From the NCBI GenBank assembly GCA_018363915.1, contig JAGZMY010000005.1:70461-134460 (forward strand): a DNA stretch of 64,000 bases, in the 5' to 3' direction. Below the pieces are notes generated by a model. It had not been told where the DNA came from. It did no database searches and was given only the letters and a program-made list of their open reading frames with translations. Numbering within the stretch: position 1 is the first letter of the stretch; each line of letters starts with the position of its first letter. This DNA comes from Anaerococcus vaginalis. Lineage in GTDB: Bacteria; Bacillota; Clostridia; Tissierellales; Peptoniphilaceae. Positions 42,932 through 50,964 of the stretch are shown piece after piece. The translations under genes were made by a program, and so were the position numbers.

Positions 42932-44056
42932 TTATATTATTTCAATATAAAATTCATTAGATAAATCAAACCCCTTGTGAGTAAATCTTAAATTTTTATC
43001 AATTTCAAAAAATCCTTCTTTATAAAATTTTTCAACTATTTCACTATACTTTTCTAATAAGGAATGCCCAAAAATATTTTCAAATTCTTTTAAGTTAATT
43101 CCTTCAACTTCTCTTAATTTAAAAATTATGTATTCTTTTTCTCTTTCGTCTTTTGAAATAAATTCCCTAAATTCTATAGGAAATTTTCCTTGTTTGATTA
43201 AGTTTTCATATTTTACAAAATTTTTTAAGTTATTATATCTTACATTTGACAAAAATCCAGATGCACCAAGTCCAAAGGCAAGGTATCCACCTTCTGACCA
43301 ATATTTTTTATTGTGGTAGGATTCAAAGCCCTTTTTTGAAAAATTCGAAATTTCATACCTATTTAGGTCAAAATTTTTTAAATATTTTTCAATATAAGAA
43401 AAAATATCTCTTTCCAAATCATCATCCATGAGTTTAAGTTTATCTTTTTTATAAAGACTATAAAAATGTGAACCTTTTTCAAGAATTAAAGAATAATAAG
43501 ATAAATGTTCTGGATTTATTTTTTTTATTATCTCCAAATCTTTTTTTATTGAATCAAAATTTCCACCAGGCAGATTTAAAATCATATCCAAAGAAATATT
43601 ATCAAAACCTGCTTTTCTTATATTTTCTATATCTTTTAAGACAATTTCCTTATTATGGTCTCTGCCAATATTTTTTAAAACTTTATCATCAAAAGATTGG
43701 ACACCAAGAGAAATTCTATTTATGCCTAATTTTTTGTAGGCTTTTAATTTCTCCAAGGTCAAAGAATTTGGATTTGCCTCAATTGTAAATTCTTTTACAT
43801 AACTTAAATCAAAATTTTTCAAAATTTCTACAAGCTCAATTATATAATGATAATCAACGTAAGTTGGCGTACCCCCACCAATATAAATAGAATCGACTTC
43901 TACGTTTATATTTTTTTGGTACAAGATTATTTCTTTTTTTAAATTTTCAAAATATGAATCAATCCAAGATTCTAAATTTTGAAAGGCTGTAAAATCGCAA
44001 TAAAAACATTTTTTCTTACAAAAAGGAATATGAATATAGATTCCAATTTTTTCCAT
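42932..44056 (-). CDS. hemW: Radical SAM haem chaperone HemW
   Basis: A 374-residue radical SAM protein. The cluster motif CKKKCFYC (CX3CX2C, about residues 13-20) and GGGTPTYVD (near 61) are present, with the HemW/HemN C-terminal domain. HemW members, long annotated as coproporphyrinogen oxidases, bind haem and deliver it; the additional N-terminal cysteine of true HemN is lacking. No other haem gene is in the window, so in this organism the role may be minor. It sits between lepA and hrcA, the standard Firmicutes position, 51 bases after lepA. Confidence 0.9.
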   Translation of the reverse strand: MEKIGIYIHIPFCKKKCFYCDFTAFQNLESWIDSYFENLKKEIILYQKNINVEVDSIYIGGGTPTYVDYHYIIELVEILKNFDLSYVKEFTIEANPNSLTLEKLKAYKKLGINRISLGVQSFDDKVLKNIGRDHNKEIVLKDIENIRKAGFDNISLDMILNLPGGNFDSIKKDLEIIKKINPEHLSYYSLILEKGSHFYSLYKKDKLKLMDDDLERDIFSYIEKYLKNFDLNRYEISNFSKKGFESYHNKKYWSEGGYLAFGLGASGFLSNVRYNNLKNFVKYENLIKQGKFPIEFREFISKDEREKEYIIFKLREVEGINLKEFENIFGHSLLEKYSEIVEKFYKEGFFEIDKNLRFTHKGFDLSNEFYIEII

Positions 44057-44106
44057 ATTTTCTCCTTAAATTTTTGCAAATAAAAAGTTAGGACTTATCC
44101 TAACTT

Positions 44107-45912
44107 TTATTCATCATCATATTTCAAAACAGCAAGGAAGGCATCTTGTGGGATTTGTACGCTTCCTAGTTGTCTCATTCTCTTCTTTCCTTCTTTTTGT
44201 TTTTCTAAAAGTTTTTTCTTTCTTGATATATCTCCACCGTAACATTTTGCAATTACATCTTTTCTTAAAGCTTTTACAGTTTCTCTTGCTATTACTTTTG
44301 AATCAATTGTAGCTTGGATTGGAATTGCAAATTGTTGTCTTGGAATTTGATCTTTCAATTTTTCAACAATTGATCTTCCCCTAGCATAGGCAAAATCTTT
44401 GTGAACAATTGTAGATAAAGCATCGACTTTATCTTCATTGATTTTTATATCAAGTTTTATTAAATTACTTTCTTCATAATCTACAACTTCATAATCCAGT
44501 GATGCATAACCTTTTGATCTTGATTTTAAAGAATCAAAAAAGTTATAAATAACTTCATTTAAAGGAATTTTATATTTTATTGAAACCCTATTTTCATCAA
44601 TATATGACATATCTATAAGATCTCCTCTTCTTGCTTGAGCAAGTTCCATAACTGGTCCTATATATTCTTTTGGAGTCATAATTTCAGAAATTGTAATTGG
44701 CTCTTTAACATATTCAATTTCTGATGGTGGAGGAAAATCATTAGGATTTTCTAATTTTTTTTCTTCGTGTCCTTTTGTTTTTACCTTATAAATTACTGAT
44801 GGTGCTGTTGCGATTATATCTAAATCATATTCTCTTTCAAGTCTTGCTGTAATAATATCCATGTGTAAAAGACCTAGAAATCCACATCTTAATCCAACGC
44901 CAAGAGCTTGTGAATTTTCTTGTTCAAAAACTAAAGACGCATCATTTACTTGAAGCTTTTCCAAAGAATCTTTTAATTTGTTAAATGATTCTCCTTCAGC
45001 TGGATAAATTCCAGAATAAACCATTGGCAAAACTTCTTTGTAGCCAGAAAGTGCTTTTTGTGTTGGATTATTTTTTAAGGTAATTGTATCTCCAACTCTA
45101 GCATTTCTAATATCTTTTATGCTTGCTTCAATAAATCCTACATCTCCGCTTTTTAATTCTTTGGTTTCAATTCTATTTTTCATAGTATATCCTACGCCAG
45201 TTACTTCGTAAGATTTTCCACTTGCCATCATCAAAATTTCATCGCCTGCTTTTACACTTCCTTCAAAAATTCTAACATAGCAAATTACCCCCCTGTATGA
45301 ATCATAATATGAATCAAAAATCAAAGCCTTTAATGGTTTGTCATCATGATCTTCTGGGGCTGGAACATTTTCTATAATATCTTCAAGTACATCTTCAATA
45401 TTTAAACCAGTTTTTGCAGAAATTAAGGGAATATTTTCTGTATCAAGACCAATTTGATTTTCTATTTCTTCTTTTGTTTCTTCGACTCTTGCACTTTCAA
45501 GGTCAATTTTATTTAAAACTGGCAAAATTTCCAAATCTTGTTCAAGTGCAAGGTAAGTATTTGCCAAAGTTTGAGCTTCAACTCCTTGGGAAGCATCAAC
45601 AACCAAAATTGCTCCTTCGCAAGCTTTTAGTGATCTTGAAACTTCATAAGTAAAGTCAACATGGCCTGGAGTATCAATCAAATTTAAATCGTAAATTTTT
45701 CCATCATTAGCCTTGTATTTTAACTTTACTGATTTTAATTTTATGGTTATTCCTCTTTCTTGCTCAAGCTCCATACTATCTAACATTTGATCATTTATAT
45801 CTCTTTTTGCAACAGACTCTGTTTTTTCTATAAGCCTATCTGCAAGAGTCGATTTTCCATGGTCAATATGAGCAATTATAGAGAAATTTCTAATATTCTC
45901 TTTTTTCTTCAT
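44107..45912 (-). CDS. lepA: Elongation factor 4 (LepA)
   Basis: A 601-residue translational GTPase. G1 AHIDHGKSTLADRL (near 14-27), G3 DTPGHVDF (near 80-87) and G4 NKID (near 136-139) are intact, followed by the EF-G-like domains and the LepA-specific C-terminal domain (KCYGGDISRKKKLLEKQKEGKKRMRQ). It acts on the ribosome under stress and aids initiation and back-translocation. Its start shares one base with the lepB stop (TAATG). Confidence 0.97.
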   Translation of the reverse strand: MKKKENIRNFSIIAHIDHGKSTLADRLIEKTESVAKRDINDQMLDSMELEQERGITIKLKSVKLKYKANDGKIYDLNLIDTPGHVDFTYEVSRSLKACEGAILVVDASQGVEAQTLANTYLALEQDLEILPVLNKIDLESARVEETKEEIENQIGLDTENIPLISAKTGLNIEDVLEDIIENVPAPEDHDDKPLKALIFDSYYDSYRGVICYVRIFEGSVKAGDEILMMASGKSYEVTGVGYTMKNRIETKELKSGDVGFIEASIKDIRNARVGDTITLKNNPTQKALSGYKEVLPMVYSGIYPAEGESFNKLKDSLEKLQVNDASLVFEQENSQALGVGLRCGFLGLLHMDIITARLEREYDLDIIATAPSVIYKVKTKGHEEKKLENPNDFPPPSEIEYVKEPITISEIMTPKEYIGPVMELAQARRGDLIDMSYIDENRVSIKYKIPLNEVIYNFFDSLKSRSKGYASLDYEVVDYEESNLIKLDIKINEDKVDALSTIVHKDFAYARGRSIVEKLKDQIPRQQFAIPIQATIDSKVIARETVKALRKDVIAKCYGGDISRKKKLLEKQKEGKKRMRQLGSVQIPQDAFLAVLKYDDE

Positions 45913-46460
45913 TATCTGTTTTCCTTATCTACAAATCCTATATCATAAATCGGGAAAAATCTTAAAAATGCATGCCCTACAATTTTTTCTTCGGAAATCG
46001 GACCAAAATTTCTTGAATCGTTGCTTGCATTTGGAAGTCTATTATCTCCCATAACAAAATATTCTCCTTCGCCAACTTGCCAAGATGAATTTTCATTTGT
46101 TGTTAGGGTTTCTTCGTTATTTATATAATTTTCTTCGTAGATTTCTCCGTTTACATACACATTTCCATCTTTAACTTCTATATTATCTCCTGGCATACCA
46201 ACTATTCTTTTTATATACAAAGTATCTTCTTGGTCTGGAGCATTAATTATTACTATATCTCCTCTATTATATCCCTTAAAATGTTTTGAAACTTTGTCAA
46301 CAAATAGCATATCGCCACTATGTAATGTATTTAGCATAGAATTTCCTTCAACTTTTGTTGCATCCATTATAAAAATTTTTATAACAAAAGCAATTGCCAA
46401 TGCCAAAAGTATTGTTTTTATCCAATCAAGAAATTCTAAATCATTAGATTTTTCTGTCAT
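45912..46460 (-). CDS. lepB: Signal peptidase I
   Basis: A 182-residue type I signal peptidase with one N-terminal membrane anchor (about 12-30) and an outer catalytic domain. The catalytic Ser lies in EGNSMLNTL (near 41), the Lys in LYIKRIVGMPGD (near 85), and the GDNRLPNASNDSRNFG block (near 140-155) closes the active site. It removes signal peptides from secreted proteins at the membrane. First gene of lepB-lepA, with its own promoter, divergent from rpsT. Confidence 0.96.
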   Translation of the reverse strand: MTEKSNDLEFLDWIKTILLALAIAFVIKIFIMDATKVEGNSMLNTLHSGDMLFVDKVSKHFKGYNRGDIVIINAPDQEDTLYIKRIVGMPGDNIEVKDGNVYVNGEIYEENYINNEETLTTNENSSWQVGEGEYFVMGDNRLPNASNDSRNFGPISEEKIVGHAFLRFFPIYDIGFVDKENR

Positions 46461-46482
46461 ATAACACCTCTCTCATTTTATA

Positions 46483-46511
46483 ATTATAAACGAATATCTC
46501 AAAAGTTCCAA
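46483..46511 (-). promoter_or_regulatory. Promoter of lepB-lepA
   Basis: Minus strand: -35 TTGGAA (46506-46511), 17-bp spacer, perfect -10 TATAAT (46483-46488). Confidence 0.55.
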
Positions 46512-46540
46512 ATATTTTAATATTTAAAATTTATAAAGAT

Positions 46541-46569
46541 TTGTAATAAATATAGTTTTATGGTAAAAT
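46541..46569 (+). promoter_or_regulatory. Promoter of rpsT
   Basis: -35 TTGTAA (46541-46546), 17-bp spacer, -10 TAAAAT (46564-46569), about 25 bases before a strong GGGGGTG ribosome-binding site. Confidence 0.65.
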
Positions 46570-46600
46570 AAATCAGTCGATATAAATTGGGGGTGAAAAA

Positions 46601-46867
46601 ATGGCAAACATTAAATCAGCAATAAAAAGAATTGATGTAACAAGAAAACAAACTGCTAGAAATAAATCAGCAAAATCTGAAATAAAAACTTATGTTAAAA
46701 AATTTGAAGAAGCTATTGCAAATAATGATAGCGAAAAAGCTAATGAACTTTTCAAAACTGTTGATAAAAAAGTAAAACAAGCAGCAGCTAAAAACATAAT
46801 TCACAAAAATCAAGCTAGTAGAACAACTTCAAGATTAGCTAAAAAATTAAATTCATTAAACGCTTAA
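46601..46867 (+). CDS. rpsT: 30S ribosomal protein S20
   Basis: An 88-residue basic helical protein of the small subunit that binds 16S rRNA. MANIKSAIKRI at the start and HKNQASRTTSRLAKKLN near the end are characteristic. Length matches the family. The ATG is preceded by GGGGGTG. It is the only rightward gene between lepB and the convergent holA, as commonly seen in Firmicutes, and ends at an elaborate two-tier terminator. Confidence 0.97.
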   Translation: MANIKSAIKRIDVTRKQTARNKSAKSEIKTYVKKFEEAIANNDSEKANELFKTVDKKVKQAAAKNIIHKNQASRTTSRLAKKLNSLNA

Positions 46868-46873
46868 TTTTTA

Positions 46874-46937
46874 GTCGGTTCATTCAAACTTGCGACTTAG
46901 AAAAGTCGCCAAGATTAGAATGAGTCGATTTTTTTAT
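46874..46937 (+). terminator. Two-tier terminator of rpsT
   Basis: The outer 11-bp stem TCGGTTCATTC (46875-46885)/GAATGAGTCGA (46918-46928) includes two G-U pairs that only hold on the plus strand. An inner hairpin CTTG-CGACTT/AAGTCG-C-CAAG (46890-46913) sits on it, and T7 follows. The end overlaps the holA stop. Confidence 0.8.
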
Positions 46938-47947
46938 TTTGAAAATTTTTCTATAAAAATTAACATATTTAAATTCATATCAAAATCTTCGCTTTTTTGT
47001 TTTAAGTCGCAAGTATATAAAAAATCTTGCAAATCAAATAATTCATCCAAAGTAAAATTCCCAATAAAACTTTTATCTTTTCTAAGTTCAAAACTTGATA
47101 TGCCCAAAGATTTTTGCATAAAGGAATCATTGTAAGAATCTTTTGATAAAATTTTTATTCCGATTAAATTTCTAATATGCCTTACTAGCATATAGAAAAT
47201 TTTAAATATTTCATCCATATTCTTTGCCATAAATAAATATGTGTTCATGGCAGTTTTTGTATCCCTTTTTGACAGAGCATCTGTGAGATTAAAAATATTT
47301 AAATCTAAAACTTGGTCTAATTGGTCGTGAACATCTTCCAATAAAACCTCGCTTTTATCGGAATTTGCAATAATTTTATCAACTGTATTTACAACCTCAT
47401 AAAGGTCGATTTGCGAATTTTTATTTAAATATGAAAATCTATCAATTATTTCATTAATATAGGATTTTTTGATTTTTTTATTATTTTTTACAAATCTTTT
47501 TCCAATAAAAGAAACAAGCTCATTATTATTTAGCCTATCGATTTCTACAATATTTCCATTTTTCTTGATTGCCTTGTAAAATTTTCCTTTAAATACACTT
47601 TCATCAGATATTATTATAAATGTTAAAAAATCTGCTAAATTTTCTATATCTTCAATAATCAAATTACAAATTTCCTCATAATCTTTTATATTATTTTTAG
47701 ATAAGTCGATATTTCTCCAAATCACAACTTTTTTATCTTCCATTATTGGATATGTATCCAGGGCAGTTTTTATGTCCTCAAGGCTTTTTTTGCCCTTAAT
47801 TTCTATATAATTAAAGTCAGGAAAAGAAATCAAATCCTTTGCTTGGTCTATAATTGTTTCTTTTAGATATTCTTCTTTTGAATCAATTAGATAAATTCCC
47901 TTGCTTTTTTTTGAAAAAAGTTCAGCCATAAATTCCTTATAATTCAT
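46934..47947 (-). CDS. holA: DNA polymerase III subunit delta
   Basis: A 337-residue HolA-like clamp-loader subunit. It shows the degenerate AAA+ layout of delta: GIYLIDSKEEYLKETIIDQA at the N-terminus, VVIWRNIDLSKNN in place of Walker B, and the C-terminal collar helices (LNIFNLTDALSKRDTKTAM). It helps open the beta clamp for loading onto DNA. It overlaps comEC by four bases (ATGA), the standard comEC-holA-rpsT order. Confidence 0.92.
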   Translation of the reverse strand: MNYKEFMAELFSKKSKGIYLIDSKEEYLKETIIDQAKDLISFPDFNYIEIKGKKSLEDIKTALDTYPIMEDKKVVIWRNIDLSKNNIKDYEEICNLIIEDIENLADFLTFIIISDESVFKGKFYKAIKKNGNIVEIDRLNNNELVSFIGKRFVKNNKKIKKSYINEIIDRFSYLNKNSQIDLYEVVNTVDKIIANSDKSEVLLEDVHDQLDQVLDLNIFNLTDALSKRDTKTAMNTYLFMAKNMDEIFKIFYMLVRHIRNLIGIKILSKDSYNDSFMQKSLGISSFELRKDKSFIGNFTLDELFDLQDFLYTCDLKQKSEDFDMNLNMLIFIEKFSK

Positions 47948-50124
47948 CTAAAAAATCCTCCTTTCACATATTTTTTTACCTTAAATGAATTCTTGTAAAA
48001 TTCTATCTTACAATATCCATCTTTTTGAGTATTGTATATTTTAACATTTTTTAAATTATCTAAGACTTCTTTTGATGGGTGTCCATAAGTATTTTTTCTC
48101 CCAGCTGAAATTAAAGCAACTTGTGGACTTGTTTTATTTACAAAATCCTTTGAAGTTGAAAATCTTGAGCCATGATGGGAAACTTTCAAAATATCAATAT
48201 CTCTTGCAACTTTTTGTTCATACTCCATTGACAAATCACCCATAGTCAAAATTTTAAAATCATTTATCCTAATTAAAAGTGGCATAGAATTAGAATTTTC
48301 ATCTCCAGAAAAATTTTCTAAACATTCAACGCTAAAATTTTTTCCCTTATAAATATTCCCCTCTTTCATTTCCAAAAATTTATATTTTTTCCCTAGATTT
48401 TTATTATAAGTATTAGAAATTACAGGGCCAATTTCAAATTCATTTTTCAATTTTTCCAAAGCACCCGAATGGTCCTTATCCTCATGAGATATAAAAACCG
48501 CCTTGATTTTTTTAACTCCTTTTGCCTTTAAAAAATCTATAGCTATTTTTTCAGTTGATGAATAATTTTTGTAAGAAACTTCCCCACAATCAAACAAATA
48601 AAAATCGCCCTTATCTTCCAAAATAAAAAAATCTCCCTGCCCAATATCAAGCATTTGATAGGAAATCGGCTTATTTTTATCTTTTACAATAGAAAAAATC
48701 ACTATAATTATAGAAATCGCCAAAAAATTTTTTGCCCTTAGTTTTTTATTTTTAAATTTCACAAGTATAAACAAGAGTATTAAATAATAAAAACTAATTA
48801 AGATTGACTCTTTTGGAAAGTCTAAGCCAAAAATTGTAAAAGTACTCAAAAAATATGCTATATCCATGATAGATTTTATCAAAAAATCCAAAATAAAGAA
48901 AAAACCAGCTAAGAATCCGCCAAATATTGGATACAAAATAATTATCCCAAAAATTATGTACATACTTATAGAAAAAATTGGAACAACCAAAAAATTCGCA
49001 AAAAAATTAAGCAAATTAAAATATCCATAATAGTAAATCACATGAAAAGCCAAAGTTATTTGCAGGCAAATAATAAAAATTATGTATTTTTTTAAATAAG
49101 AGAAATTTTTTCCCCTTACAAGTTTTGGATAAACCTCATAAATTGCAAATCCTGCCAAAAACGAAAGAATAAAGCCAGAATTTAAAATTGCAAAAGGATT
49201 TGCAAATAAAATTAATAACATGGCTACAATAAGATTTTTTCCTGTATCCTTGCCTTTTTTTAGTAAAAATGCCAAATAAGATAAACTGTATATTAATAAA
49301 ACTCTCAAAACCGAAAATGGAAATGAAATTAAATAGGCATAAAATAAAGAAATTCCCAAAGAAATCGGATAAGCGTACTTGTATGAAATATTTGCTTTTA
49401 TCAATAAAAATATTAACAAAGCCATCAATAAATCAATGTGAAGACCAGAAACCGCCAAAATATGAGCTAAGCCTAATTTCGAAAGACCTTGTCTATATTC
49501 AAATCTATCCGAAAGAATAACAGCTTTTACAAAAGAAAAAGAATCCTTAGACAAATTTTTTTCAAAAATCTTTTTAATATACAAATCAAATTTTTTCTTA
49601 ATTTTTAAAAAAACAGAAGGAGATTCTCCCAATTTTTCAAAAGATTTTATATCAAGCTTGCTTTTTATTTTTTTAGATAATAAATACTTCCTATAAGAAA
49701 ATAAATATGGATTGGTGTTTGTAGAAGGCATAGAAATATTGCAATTTGCCCTTAATCTATCTCCTATTTCAAAATTTTTATCAGACGTAAAAGTAGATTT
49801 TTCATTTATTTTTTTATCCATATTTTTTGCTTTTACATAATAAGTATAAGAATCATCATTTTGAATTTTTTCAACAACAATTAAATTTAAATCTAAATTA
49901 TCATATTTTTCAAGCTTATAAGAATGAAAATTAAAAGATGCCAAAAAAATACCAAGAGAAAATCCAAAAAACAAAAAAGAAATAGAAGATTTTTTTACAA
50001 AAAGAAAAATTACACATACAAATAAGCCTATAATCACAAACAAAAAATTATAAGCCTCAAAATAAGTATAAATTCCTATACCAGATATTAAAGAAATAAG
50101 TAAAAAAAACAAATTTTTTCTCAT
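47944..50124 (-). CDS. comEC: Competence membrane channel ComEC/Rec2
   Basis: A 726-residue protein with an N-terminal helix pair and OB-like outer domain (about 60-190), the competence domain with about eight helices (about 200-470, beginning LGLAHILAVSGLHIDLLMALL), and a C-terminal metallo-beta-lactamase domain (about 480-720) with DIGQGD and HEDKDHSG (near 549). It forms the pore through which single-stranded DNA enters the cell, and the MBL domain is thought to degrade the other strand. Full length and intact, so competence may be possible; comFC is also in this window. Coupled to holA by ATGA. Confidence 0.95.
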   Translation of the reverse strand: MRKNLFFLLISLISGIGIYTYFEAYNFLFVIIGLFVCVIFLFVKKSSISFLFFGFSLGIFLASFNFHSYKLEKYDNLDLNLIVVEKIQNDDSYTYYVKAKNMDKKINEKSTFTSDKNFEIGDRLRANCNISMPSTNTNPYLFSYRKYLLSKKIKSKLDIKSFEKLGESPSVFLKIKKKFDLYIKKIFEKNLSKDSFSFVKAVILSDRFEYRQGLSKLGLAHILAVSGLHIDLLMALLIFLLIKANISYKYAYPISLGISLFYAYLISFPFSVLRVLLIYSLSYLAFLLKKGKDTGKNLIVAMLLILFANPFAILNSGFILSFLAGFAIYEVYPKLVRGKNFSYLKKYIIFIICLQITLAFHVIYYYGYFNLLNFFANFLVVPIFSISMYIIFGIIILYPIFGGFLAGFFFILDFLIKSIMDIAYFLSTFTIFGLDFPKESILISFYYLILLFILVKFKNKKLRAKNFLAISIIIVIFSIVKDKNKPISYQMLDIGQGDFFILEDKGDFYLFDCGEVSYKNYSSTEKIAIDFLKAKGVKKIKAVFISHEDKDHSGALEKLKNEFEIGPVISNTYNKNLGKKYKFLEMKEGNIYKGKNFSVECLENFSGDENSNSMPLLIRINDFKILTMGDLSMEYEQKVARDIDILKVSHHGSRFSTSKDFVNKTSPQVALISAGRKNTYGHPSKEVLDNLKNVKIYNTQKDGYCKIEFYKNSFKVKKYVKGGFFR

Positions 50125-50141
50125 AAGATTCTCCCAATATG

Positions 50142-50161
50142 ATTATAACATATGATATAAT
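50142..50161. promoter_or_regulatory. Divergent -10 boxes between comEC and the AlaX-like gene
   Basis: TATAAT occurs on the minus strand at 50142-50147 (comEC side) and on the plus strand at 50156-50161. No good -35 partner is seen for either, so both are tentative. Confidence 0.3.
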
Positions 50162-50178
50162 AATTTAGAGGTAATTTT

Positions 50179-50925
50179 ATGAAGGATTTGTTATATATTA
50201 GTCATCCACAAATAAATCAAATAAGCGCCAAAATTGTAAAAAGAAAATACGAAGATGATACAACAAAAATAATTTTGGACAGAAGTATTTTTATGCCTAA
50301 TTCTTCCTATTTATTAGATGAAAATCCAAAGATTTCGGAAAATGTGCTTTTGGATGTTGAGTTTATAAATGGAAATTTAGTTCATACAATCAAAAATAAA
50401 CCCCAAAAATCATCTGTAAGTCTTTCTTTGGACAAAAATACGAGAGAAAAAAATTTATCGTATAATACAGCTTTTTATATTTTTAAATCTCTGTTTGCTA
50501 AATTTTATAATAACAAGGAAGTTTCTTTAAAAATCAAAAATTCTTATGGACAAATAAAAATTTCCAATTTCTATGATGATTTTATTGCCGATGATTTTTT
50601 GAAAATTTTTAATAAAATAATTGATTTGGGATTAAAAATAAATAAGGATAAAGATTTTGTTTGGATAAATGGTTTTGAACGAGAAGATAATTTTGGAGTT
50701 TATTTAAATAATACAAAAGATTTAGAAGGAATTTTTATTCTTTCTATAGAAAAAATCGAAAAAAATTTCTTTATTGATTTTATAGCAGGATCTGACTACA
50801 AAAATTTCACAAATAATAATATAGAAATAATTAATAATATTAAAAAAATATCTTTTGATGACTTAAATTCTTCTGAAAAAATCAGAAAAATAATTTCACT
50901 TATTCAAAAATCTAGGTATAAATAA
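50179..50925 (+). CDS. AlaX-like (alanyl-tRNA editing) protein lacking the zinc ligands
   Basis: A 248-residue protein whose layout follows AlaX and the editing domain of AlaRS: IILDRSIFMPNSSYLLDE (about 31-48, where active members have DRT.FYPE.GGQP.D), LLDVEFINGNLVHTI, then the first zinc motif position N96-T-A-F-Y100 (HxxxH in active enzymes) and the second N171-F-G-V-Y175 (CGGTH in active enzymes), followed by IEKIEKNFFIDFIAG. All four metal ligands are missing, so it cannot deacylate tRNA in the known way. It may bind tRNA or another partner without catalysis. AGAGG precedes the ATG. The relation is inferred from motif order and needs a profile search. Confidence 0.6.
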   Translation: MKDLLYISHPQINQISAKIVKRKYEDDTTKIILDRSIFMPNSSYLLDENPKISENVLLDVEFINGNLVHTIKNKPQKSSVSLSLDKNTREKNLSYNTAFYIFKSLFAKFYNNKEVSLKIKNSYGQIKISNFYDDFIADDFLKIFNKIIDLGLKINKDKDFVWINGFEREDNFGVYLNNTKDLEGIFILSIEKIEKNFFIDFIAGSDYKNFTNNNIEIINNIKKISFDDLNSSEKIRKIISLIQKSRYK

Positions 50926-50964
50926 AAGCTCTTGCATTAATTTTTTTTTGCAAGAGCTTTTTTA
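50924..50964. terminator. Bidirectional terminator between the AlaX-like gene and leuS
   Basis: Stem AAAAGCTCTTGCA (50924-50936)/TGCAAGAGCTTTT (50949-50961), T-rich on the plus side and A-rich on the other, serving both convergent genes. Confidence 0.82.

Noticed and set aside
46874..46937. The structure after rpsT as a riboswitch or regulatory RNA
   Set aside because: It lies directly after the stop, ends in a U-run and resolves into a two-tier terminator.
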